A stretch of DNA of 13,572 nt from Psychrobacter sp. (GTDB lineage Bacteria; Pseudomonadota; Gammaproteobacteria; Pseudomonadales; Moraxellaceae): positions 1 through 13,572 of the forward strand of contig JARIAA010000281.1 in the NCBI GenBank assembly GCA_029264635.1, in the 5' to 3' direction. The position numbers and the translations under genes are program-made. The notes under the pieces are model-generated. The model was not told the origin of the DNA. It saw only the letters and a list, made by a program, of their open reading frames with translations, and did no database searches. Of this stretch, positions 7,513 to 13,388 are shown one piece after another. The stretch's first letter is position 1, and the number at the start of each line of letters is the position of its first letter.

Positions 7513-8748
7513 GTGAAACTAACTTTTTGGCAACGATTTACCGCCCCTCTGGTAGAGCCTTATGCGCGCTATCAGTATGCCGATGTTTTGCATGCGATAC
7601 GCTTGGGCACAGCGGTTCTCATCGCACTTATACTAAACAAGCTTACCCATCTGCCGCATGGAGAATGGACTACCATTACCGTGTTTGTTATCTTAGGTTT
7701 ATTGCAATATCAAGGTGCGATTTATACAAAGGCCAAAGAGCGCATACTAGGAACCTTGCTTGGCGTAGGGGTTGGGCTTGGATTTTTATGGTTAAGTCAA
7801 GATATCGGTACGTGGGTATGGATATACTATCTACTTATCGGTATGATCAGTGGCATTATCGGTTATGTAGCGGTTAAGCAGTTGGGCTACATTGGTTTGT
7901 TGACGGGCATTACAATGTTAATGATTGTCTCAAGTCCTGACCAGAGCGATATTGCAAAAGATGGTCTGTACCGCGCTTTTAATATTTTGCTTGGCGCAGG
8001 CGTTGCAGTCGCAGCAACGCTAATTTTACCGCTCAAATCCACCCTGATGTGGCGGTTTTTATTGGCAAGCAATCTTGAAACCTGTAGTAATCTATATGCA
8101 GGTGTCGGTAACCATATCGATGCTGAGGTTCTGGTTCCTAAGCCGTTTAAGTACACCAAAAGCACGAGCTCAGCAAGTATTGTTTATCCTAAAAGTAGCT
8201 CTATCCCCGATACCCCAGTCAATAAATCTCTGGTTAAAGCCCTACAAAAAATCAATAAGCGACTACTGGCTGTGCGTCCGCATATCGCTGCTACCGCCAG
8301 TGAATCAGGGATCGACAAAGAAACCTTGGAGACCATCCAACGCACCCATCGCAATATCATCGGTACAATTGATTTATTGTTAAGTGCAGCCCCGCGCTTA
8401 GCCAATATCAAGATTGATGATAAAAATCACATCTTACTCATCCATTATCAACACGAGCTGACACAAGCCATGCAGCATATGGCAGCCGTACTGCGTAGTC
8501 CAAGTGACGAGGTGTTTCGCCCTATCACGCGCATTGCGGTATCAGAATATCCGAGTGTACAGAATCTAGGGTTTGAATGGCAGGGCTATTTTTGGTTAAC
8601 GCAAACCTTGCAAGTACAATTGCAAAGGCTAAGCGATCTATTACAGGCAACGAAACCCCAGTGGTTTGCCGCCTCAGGTCTTCGTTATCAGCGCCGCGAG
8701 CAGCGCCGAATTGAGCATAAAGGTGGCGAGACGGATCTGCATCTATAA
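7513..8748 (+). CDS. FUSC-family inner-membrane protein (putative aromatic acid exporter type)
   Basis: A 411-residue protein. The N-terminal half carries about six hydrophobic segments (about 28-46, 52-67, 79-95, 99-121, 124-140 and 153-174). The C-terminal half is mainly helical and cytoplasmic (175-411). The segment HAIRLGTAVLIALIL, then WTTITVFVILG.LQYQG.IYTKAKERILGT, is typical of FUSC/YccS-like proteins related to the aromatic acid efflux family. It is a single-unit member, about half the size of E. coli YccS. Substrates of such proteins are mostly unknown, so transport of aromatic acids is only a family-level guess. The GTG at 7513 is preceded directly in frame by TAA, so no earlier start exists; the ribosome site is weak. 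A hairpin at 7379-7413 separates it from the upstream unit. Confidence 0.85.
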   Translation: MKLTFWQRFTAPLVEPYARYQYADVLHAIRLGTAVLIALILNKLTHLPHGEWTTITVFVILGLLQYQGAIYTKAKERILGTLLGVGVGLGFLWLSQDIGTWVWIYYLLIGMISGIIGYVAVKQLGYIGLLTGITMLMIVSSPDQSDIAKDGLYRAFNILLGAGVAVAATLILPLKSTLMWRFLLASNLETCSNLYAGVGNHIDAEVLVPKPFKYTKSTSSASIVYPKSSSIPDTPVNKSLVKALQKINKRLLAVRPHIAATASESGIDKETLETIQRTHRNIIGTIDLLLSAAPRLANIKIDDKNHILLIHYQHELTQAMQHMAAVLRSPSDEVFRPITRIAVSEYPSVQNLGFEWQGYFWLTQTLQVQLQRLSDLLQATKPQWFAASGLRYQRREQRRIEHKGGETDLHL

Positions 8749-8751
8749 AAT

Positions 8752-8785
8752 AAAAAACGCCGACTATTTAAAGTTAGCGTTTTTT
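8752..8785. terminator. Bidirectional terminator between the FUSC gene and potD
   Basis: AAAAAACGC (8752-8760) pairs with GCGTTTTTT (8777-8785), with a further inner ACT/AGT pairing and a small internal loop. The A run on the left arm and T run on the right arm allow termination in both directions. This fits the convergent genes on either side (stops at 8748 and 8834). Confidence 0.85.
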
Positions 8786-8833
8786 ATACACTCTATGTTG
8801 ATCTATCGTTTTAAAGCCTAAATAAGGCGGCCT

Positions 8834-9958
8834 TTAACGGCCAGTTTTGAGCTTATCCCAATACTGCTGATATATTTGCAGCGCTTCATCGCCGACATCT
8901 TCTTGAAACTCTGCTTTTGCTAGCACATCTTTACTTGGGTAGATGGTTGGATTGTTGCGAACCTCTTCTGGCATTAATTCGCGTGCTGCTATGTTAGGTG
9001 ACGCATAACCAATCTCTTCGCTGACAATTTTAGAGTTTTCAGGGCGCAGCAGATAATCAATAAATTGATGAGCTGCATCGACCTGCTTAGCATTTTTGGG
9101 AATAACAAAGTTGTCCATCCACAATATTGCGCCCTCAGTTGGGTATTTATAGACGAGACTGGTCAAACCTTCATCATTAGCTATCACGGCTTCACCATTC
9201 CAAGTCATGCCAAGCGCAGTTTCACCTTCCATATACGGCATACGTGACGCATCAGAATTAAAGGTTTTAACATTGGGCATTAAGGTTGTGAGCTTATCAT
9301 AAGCGGCTTTAATCTCGTCAGGATTGCCACTATTACCTGAATAACCAAGCGTCAATAGCGCCATACCAAACACTTCGCGCATATCATTCATCAGCATCAC
9401 TTGACCCTTATATTCAGGACGCCATAGATCATTCCAGCTATTGACCGTGGCAGGATCAATGGTCTCGCCATTAATCGCAAGACCAGTGCTACCCCACATG
9501 TAAGGGATCGAATATTTATTTTCAGGATCCACTTTGGTATTGGTAAATGAGGTATCTAAGTTTTTAAAGTTGCTAAGCTTTGATTTATCCAACTCTTGCA
9601 ATAGACCTTCTTTTGCCATTTTTTCGACATAATAAGTTGATGGGATAGCAAGGTCATATTGGCTAGAGTCATCAAGCAGCTTAAGCTTGGCGTACATCGC
9701 TTCGTTAGAGTCAAAGGTTGTATAATTGACCGAAATGCCTGTCTCTTCTTTAAAACCATCAAGAATCTCTTGTGGCATATATTCAGACCAGTTGTATAAA
9801 TTAAGCGTAACGTTACTAGCGCCGCCGCCGTCAGTAGCCGCCGTATCTGAGTTGCTACAACCAGTAATTGCAAGCCCAATGGCTACGCATAATAAGGTTT
9901 TGGAGGCGAGGCGAGCAGTCATAGTTTTAGACGCGTAAGGCGATGATGGATGGGTCAA
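8834..9958 (-). CDS. potD: PotD-type polyamine-binding lipoprotein of an ABC transporter
   Basis: Periplasmic substrate-binding protein that delivers spermidine or putrescine to a PotABC-type importer. The mature sequence follows E. coli PotD closely: NWSEY, STYYV, YSIPYMWG, DMREVFGMAL, PYMEGE, TWNGEA, WMDNFVIP, IGY.SPN.AAR and EFQEDVG. Counted from TTG 9958 (374 residues), the polyamine-contacting positions are all kept: Trp57, Tyr60, Ser107, Tyr109, Asp192, Glu195, Trp253, Trp280, Asp282 and Gln352. The signal peptide ends in the lipobox ITGC (Cys34), making it a lipoprotein, unlike soluble E. coli PotD. TTG 9958 is chosen because AGGAGAG (9970-9964) lies just upstream; ATG 9922 also keeps the signal peptide but has no ribosome site. 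No permease or ATPase gene is adjacent. Confidence 0.95.
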   Translation of the reverse strand: MTHPSSPYASKTMTARLASKTLLCVAIGLAITGCSNSDTAATDGGGASNVTLNLYNWSEYMPQEILDGFKEETGISVNYTTFDSNEAMYAKLKLLDDSSQYDLAIPSTYYVEKMAKEGLLQELDKSKLSNFKNLDTSFTNTKVDPENKYSIPYMWGSTGLAINGETIDPATVNSWNDLWRPEYKGQVMLMNDMREVFGMALLTLGYSGNSGNPDEIKAAYDKLTTLMPNVKTFNSDASRMPYMEGETALGMTWNGEAVIANDEGLTSLVYKYPTEGAILWMDNFVIPKNAKQVDAAHQFIDYLLRPENSKIVSEEIGYASPNIAARELMPEEVRNNPTIYPSKDVLAKAEFQEDVGDEALQIYQQYWDKLKTGR

Positions 9959-9963
9959 GATAA

Positions 9964-9970
9964 CTCTCCT
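9964..9970 (-). promoter_or_regulatory. Strong ribosome binding site that decides the potD start
   Basis: On the minus strand AGGAGAG is followed by TTATC and a TTG at 9958-9956. The AGGAG core is seven bases from the TTG. ATG 9922, 36 bases further in, has no Shine-Dalgarno-like sequence before it. Confidence 0.65.
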
Positions 9971-10022
9971 AGCTAATGCAAATAAATTGAGACACGCGTA
10001 TAACGTACCTTTGATAAAGCTG

Positions 10023-10028
10023 ATTATA
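10023..10028 (-). promoter_or_regulatory. Candidate -10 element of potD
   Basis: A perfect TATAAT on the minus strand lies about 65 bases upstream of the TTG start. The -35 is poor (TAGCTT with a 16-base spacer), so an activator may be needed or the site may be fortuitous. Confidence 0.4.
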
Positions 10029-10043
10029 CTGTTATGGTTATTC

Positions 10044-10076
10044 AAAGCTACTATTTAAAGAGTAAAGCTATTATTT
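10044..10076. repeat. Two 13-base direct repeats with a 20-base period upstream of potD
   Basis: AAAGCTACTATTT (10044-10056) and AAAGCTATTATTT (10064-10076) match at 12 of 13 positions. The 20-base spacing is close to two helical turns, so both would face the same side of the DNA. They sit where a potD -35 or activator site would be. Confidence 0.5.
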
Positions 10077-10079
10077 GCA

Positions 10080-10109
10080 TTGACTGTCGCCATTACCATT
10101 GGTTATACA
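10080..10109 (+). promoter_or_regulatory. Candidate promoter of the short-chain dehydrogenase gene
   Basis: TTGACT (10080-10085, five of six matches) is followed after 18 bases by TATACA (10104-10109, four of six). A transcript from here would have a leader of about 110 bases before the ATG at 10228. Consensus matching only. Confidence 0.4.
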
Positions 10110-10227
10110 TAAAACATGAGCGGGGCATCAAGGTGATAGCTGCTCGCATGTTATGATGGATGCTGGTGGGCATACAGTACTATCATAGCTACTTTTATAA
10201 AAACAACCTATTCAAGGATGGAACCTT

Positions 10228-11025
10228 ATGACTCAGAGCCACACCACCGTACCCAATCTCTTAACCGATAAAGTCGCTATCGTCACTGGTGCCAGTCGTG
10301 GCCTTGGTGCGCAAATCGCTCAGCAAATGGCTGCGGCAGGTGCCAGCGTCTGCGTAAACTATCTTGCACGTAAGAATGCTGCCGACCAAGTAGTTGCTGA
10401 TATTATAGCAGCAGGCGGACAAGCATTTGCCTATCAAGCTGACGTCACTGAACTTGAGCAAATGCAAGCGCTGGCAAACGACGTCATTGACCGCTATGGT
10501 CGCATCGATGTCGTAGTAAATAATGCCTTACCCCATTATCAGTTTAACCCAAGTGCTGACTATACCAGCATTGAAACGGTCAAATGGGCACATTTTTCTC
10601 AGCAGATAGACGGTATCGTCAAAGGCGCCGTCAATACCATACAAGCCGTACTACCGCAAATGAAAACTCAGAAAATGGGCAAGATTATTAATATCTCAAC
10701 CAACTTGGTCTATAACCCAGTCGTCACTTATTATGACTATACGACGGCCAAATCAGCATTGATTGGGCTGACGCGCAACTTAGCTGCCGAGCTTGGGCAA
10801 TATGGTATTCGCGTTAACTTGCTGGCAGGTGGATTATTAAAAACGACTGATTCTAGTAGCCTTACTACCGAAGCAGTCTTTGATTATATCGCAACGACTA
10901 CGCCACTACGCCAAGCGACTTCAGTGGCTGACTTTGCCAATTCAGTGCTGCTCATGGCCTCTGACTTGAGTGCTGCTATTACGGGGCAATCCATTGCTGT
11001 AGATGGCGGTTTGACCATGCCATAG
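10228..11025 (+). CDS. FabG-like short-chain dehydrogenase/reductase
   Basis: A cytoplasmic NAD(P)-dependent oxidoreductase of 265 residues with a complete Rossmann fold. The cofactor loop is TGASRGLG (20-27), the structural motif NNA is at 98-100, the catalytic YTTAK places Tyr171 and Lys175, and the C-terminus is GQSIAVDGG. The position equivalent to the catalytic Ser of FabG is Thr158 in the segment NISTN. The run INISTNL.YNPVV.Y.DYTTAK resembles a FabG-like subfamily whose members I recall having INIGTN at this place, so the Thr seems normal for that group. The substrate is unknown; an acyl-ACP reductase role in vivo is not shown. AAGGA at 10214-10218 lies nine bases before the ATG. It is transcribed divergently from potD. 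Confidence 0.9.
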   Translation: MTQSHTTVPNLLTDKVAIVTGASRGLGAQIAQQMAAAGASVCVNYLARKNAADQVVADIIAAGGQAFAYQADVTELEQMQALANDVIDRYGRIDVVVNNALPHYQFNPSADYTSIETVKWAHFSQQIDGIVKGAVNTIQAVLPQMKTQKMGKIINISTNLVYNPVVTYYDYTTAKSALIGLTRNLAAELGQYGIRVNLLAGGLLKTTDSSSLTTEAVFDYIATTTPLRQATSVADFANSVLLMASDLSAAITGQSIAVDGGLTMP

Positions 11026-11107
11026 TGGCTGCGCTAAAACGATCGACTAAGACAAAAAAATCAAATAATCATCGACCAATTTGCGTAAATTTTATAATAG
11101 GAATGAG

Positions 11108-11371
11108 ATGAACCATCGTAAACGTGCTGGAATTATGACTGCATTAATAGGGCTGATTGTTTTTATGATAGTTTTTCAATCAGGCTCGCCCACACCCGTG
11201 GTCAACTGGCCTGTTGAGACCTATCTGGGCTTGGTTTTTACGATAGGCTGGTTGAGCAATGTGCCTAATTGGCTGGCTTATGTGCTGGCAGCTTTGGTAC
11301 TTATTCTCATGATTATAGGGTTTTATAAGATTGGTAGCTGGATTTATGGTCTAGTGGTAGGCAGGCGGTGA
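11108..11371 (+). CDS. Small two-helix membrane protein of unknown function
   Basis: An 87-residue protein I do not recognise. It has a short basic N-terminus (MNHRKRAG), a first hydrophobic segment (about 8-24), a loop with SGSPTPVVNWPVETY, a hydrophobic stretch GLVFTIGWL, and a second long helix (about 53-78) ending in VVGRR. By the positive-inside rule both ends would be cytoplasmic. The ATG at 11108 has AGGA at 11099-11102, five bases upstream. A TTG at 11081 would extend the frame by nine residues but has no ribosome site. The gene follows the dehydrogenase stop by 82 bases with no terminator between, so they may be co-transcribed. It ends before the hairpin at 11470-11507. Confidence 0.75.
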   Translation: MNHRKRAGIMTALIGLIVFMIVFQSGSPTPVVNWPVETYLGLVFTIGWLSNVPNWLAYVLAALVLILMIIGFYKIGSWIYGLVVGRR

Positions 11372-11469
11372 ATGCTTTTGTAGGGTTATATTTTGCGTGC
11401 TAAGCAGCTCTTTTCGTCTCTGAGATTTTTTGTTTCTATTGTTTAAAACTATTTATTTACTCAAAAAAC

Positions 11470-11507
11470 AAAAAGACCCTTGTCAGCTACTTGCAAGGGT
11501 CTTTTTT
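11470..11507. terminator. Bidirectional terminator between the small membrane protein and HAD genes
   Basis: AAAAAGACCCTTG (11470-11482) pairs perfectly over 13 bases with CAAGGGTCTTTTT (11494-11506), with an 11-base loop. A T run on the right arm and an A run (11463-11474, broken once) on the left make it work for both converging genes. Confidence 0.93.
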
Positions 11508-11552
11508 GTCTCTATAAAAACATATCTAAGGCTTACGCCTAAACCCGCTGCT

Positions 11553-12383
11553 TTATGATGCTATATGAAATTGATCAAGCACCGCTTGTATGCCGCGCTC
11601 TTCGATTGTACCTGTGACAAAATTTGCCCGTGCTATGAGGGCTGGCTGCGCATCACCCATTGCCACGGCATAACCGACCAAATCAAACATCTCTAGATCA
11701 TTCATGCCATCACCAAATGCCATACATTCGCTCGCATCTACCGCGTAATGCTCACATAAATCTTTGATGCCACGGGCTTTTGAGGCTTCTATTGGCAATA
11801 TATCCGCGCCCGTATTATGCCAATGTACCAATTTTAAATCATACTGAGCAAAGTCAACCTCTTGCATTTTATCTTCTTGATTGTTAAAAAATACCGAGCA
11901 TTGATAAACGGTGTTAGATTTATAGTAATCTGGATCAACGATGGAATTTGGCGTTCGCGCGTTGTATTCACGCAAGCGTTCGTTTTCACTGGACCATACG
12001 ATATGAGTCGCAGAGTCGAACTTATGAATCAGCGCACTTGCTTGACACAACTGCACAATCTCGTCCGTCTGCGCATTTGATAAGGGATAATGGCTAATAA
12101 GACCGTCTTTATTGAAGCTATATTGTCCATTCATACAGATGATGGCATCTAAAACCTCAGCGTCCAGTAATGCTAAAATGTCCGCTGGCAATATCGCTTT
12201 GGAGCGTCCTGTCGAGATGACCAGTTTAATATCTGTTTTGGCCAGTTGCTCAAGGGTCGCTTTATTGTGCTCGGCAATGATACCGTTTCGGCTCAGCGTA
12301 TCGTCTATATCAAAAAAGATGATTTTGGGCGTGTCTACTCTGCTATAAGTATTAGCATTAATCGCTTTATCTACAATAAACAT
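11553..12383 (-). CDS. Cof-type HAD-superfamily hydrolase (sugar- or cofactor-phosphate phosphatase)
   Basis: A cytoplasmic magnesium-dependent phosphatase of 276 residues with the four HAD motifs in order. Motif I is DIDDT (25-29; nucleophile Asp25, acid/base Asp27), motif II STGR (57-60), motif III Lys202 in EASKARGIK and motif IV GDGMNDLEM (224-232). The cap between motifs II and III (about 85-195) is of the alpha/beta type found in the Cof (IIB) group. Such enzymes hydrolyse sugar phosphates, pyridoxal phosphate or similar small molecules, and the substrate cannot be read from the sequence. ATG 12383 is chosen; a TTG at 12398 would add five residues. The upstream GGAAAG is a weak ribosome site. 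The gene is monocistronic and convergent with the small membrane protein gene. Confidence 0.9.
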   Translation of the reverse strand: MFIVDKAINANTYSRVDTPKIIFFDIDDTLSRNGIIAEHNKATLEQLAKTDIKLVISTGRSKAILPADILALLDAEVLDAIICMNGQYSFNKDGLISHYPLSNAQTDEIVQLCQASALIHKFDSATHIVWSSENERLREYNARTPNSIVDPDYYKSNTVYQCSVFFNNQEDKMQEVDFAQYDLKLVHWHNTGADILPIEASKARGIKDLCEHYAVDASECMAFGDGMNDLEMFDLVGYAVAMGDAQPALIARANFVTGTIEERGIQAVLDQFHIAS

Positions 12384-12702
12384 GATGGTTCTTTCCAATT
12401 TAAGTACTAAGGCATGTCCTTATTTTACATGATGGGGCATATGCCAATGCGTAGGTTCTGGCTAAGTTGTGTAACACAATCGCGTGTTTGGTAGTTAATG
12501 TTTGAATCTGCACTTGATCAGGCAGTTGAATTTCTAGTTTGAAACTATATATGCTACACATTCGATTGATAACTATTAGATAGGCTAATCAATAACTTTT
12601 TTAGTTTTAATGTTACGCTAGGGTTTAGTTAAGTTTAGTGCTCATGACAAAAGAGGCAATAAAAAAACAGAATGGGCAAAATCCATCAACAAGGATAAGA
12701 TA
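12384..12702. other. Divergent intergenic region with three short palindromes
   Basis: This 319-base AT-rich stretch separates the HAD gene (minus) from the hemerythrin-like gene (plus). I find no convincing coding sequence in it. It contains GGCATATGCC (12436-12445), TTGTGTAACACAA (12467-12479, six-base arms around one base) and TAGTTTGAAACTA (12535-12547, six-base arms around one base). These are candidate operator sites for dimeric regulators, with no assignment to a known factor. Confidence 0.5.
12526..12555 (+). promoter_or_regulatory. Candidate promoter with palindromic spacer upstream of the hemerythrin-like gene
   Basis: TTGAAT (12526-12531) and TATGCT (12550-12555) each match four consensus bases and lie 18 bases apart. 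The palindrome TAGTTTGAAACTA (12535-12547) fills the spacer, the classic place for a repressor or MerR-type regulator. The leader would be about 140 bases. Weak by sequence alone. Confidence 0.3.
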
Positions 12703-13317
12703 ATGAATCACTCATCTCAAAACATTATGATTGAGAATGTAGCTGTTAAAATCGCTACAGACGACGATTTATTTAGCGTGTCGCCGCGTCATCCTGATAG
12801 TCGACTGGAGGCGGATTGGTTATTCTTATTCAACAAGCTACCGCCAGATCAATGGTTTAGCGCAGACTATGCCTATAAAACCTCAGGCTGGCTAAAGGTG
12901 CATACCAATATACGTAAGCGCAAACGAATCCTTACGCAAATTAGTGAAAGCTATCAATCTGGCGAGTACGACTGGCAAGAGTATCGTACGCAGATATTGA
13001 AGCGTATCAATATGCATATACTGAAGTTGCATCAACATCATGGCGTCGAAGATGAAGGGTTTTTCCCTGAGTTTATTCGGATGTATCCACCGCTACAGGC
13101 AGGGTTCGAGATATTGGGCCGCGACAATGTGCGCTTGGATGCACTACTTGATACGCTGCAAGTGCAAAATGATACGCTGGCGAGAAGTGAAGTTGAAGAT
13201 AAAGTACTGGCAGAGCAATTGCATCAGACTTTGGTGAATGCAACCGATTTACTCTCGCAGCATCTGACTGATGAAGAAGACTTGGTCATTCCTATTTTGG
13301 GGTTAAGGCAGGGTTAG
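12703..13317 (+). CDS. Hemerythrin-like (HHE cation-binding) domain protein
   Basis: A 204-residue cytoplasmic protein with an HHE four-helix-bundle domain (about 60-200) that in this family holds a di-iron centre, used for oxygen or nitric oxide sensing, iron handling or repair of damaged iron-sulfur clusters. Visible likely ligands are His67 (WLKVHTNIRK), His112 and Glu116 (HHGVEDEGFFPEF), and His187 and Glu191 (QHLTDEEDLVIP). The His67-His112 gap of 45 and the two H-x3-E units match E. coli YtfE spacing as I recall it. The third-helix position that usually reads Glu/Asp-His is Asp141-Asn142, so one His ligand appears missing. The N-terminal 55 residues (including ADWLFLFNKLPPDQWFSADYAYKT) are not part of the bundle and I do not recognise them. 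AAGGA at 12691-12695 supports the ATG. Confidence 0.85.
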   Translation: MNHSSQNIMIENVAVKIATDDDLFSVSPRHPDSRLEADWLFLFNKLPPDQWFSADYAYKTSGWLKVHTNIRKRKRILTQISESYQSGEYDWQEYRTQILKRINMHILKLHQHHGVEDEGFFPEFIRMYPPLQAGFEILGRDNVRLDALLDTLQVQNDTLARSEVEDKVLAEQLHQTLVNATDLLSQHLTDEEDLVIPILGLRQG

Positions 13318-13346
13318 GGGATTGATGCTAAATATCGTAGCTAGAC

Positions 13347-13375
13347 CGTAGGCTGAGCTTTTAGCCCAGCTTACG
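13347..13375. repeat. REP-like palindrome
   Basis: CGTAGGCTGAGC (13347-13358) and GCCCAGCTTACG (13364-13375) form a 12-base stem with one G-U pair and one A-C mismatch around the loop TTTTA. No T run follows. The GTAGG-TGGGC-TTTA-GCCCA pattern is like short dispersed palindromes I recall from many proteobacterial intergenic regions. Only one copy is in this window, so the repeat nature is inferred. Confidence 0.55.
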
Positions 13376-13388
13376 CTTACTTAATAAA

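Larger units (their letters stand above)
9975..10081. repeat. 11-base inverted repeat flanking the potD promoter region
   Basis: AATGCAAATAA (9975-9985) and TTATTTGCATT (10071-10081) are exact reverse complements, 85 bases apart. The right arm touches the predicted -35 of the divergent dehydrogenase gene. The arms could be two sites for one regulator, or chance in AT-rich DNA. Confidence 0.5.

Noticed and set aside
7446..7877. A 143-codon plus-strand reading frame overlapping the start of the FUSC gene
   Set aside because: It is in another frame of the FUSC gene, has no ribosome site, and its composition (many Arg, Tyr and Cys) is unlike a real protein. The FUSC frame is clearly coding.
9556..9879. 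A 107-codon minus-strand frame inside potD
   Set aside because: It lies in another frame of potD on the same strand, while the potD frame has full family conservation across it.
9920..10045. A TTG at 10045 as the potD start, giving 403 residues
   Set aside because: It puts over 40 extra residues before the lipoprotein signal core, runs through the candidate promoter, and has no ribosome site.
11093..11098. Perfect TATAAT upstream of the small membrane protein gene
   Set aside because: A transcript from it would start only about three bases before the ATG and lose the AGGA ribosome site, and there is no fitting -35.
12422..12447. TTGGCA and TAAAAT on the minus strand as a promoter for the HAD gene
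   Set aside because: The spacer is only 14 bases, too short for a normal sigma-70 promoter.
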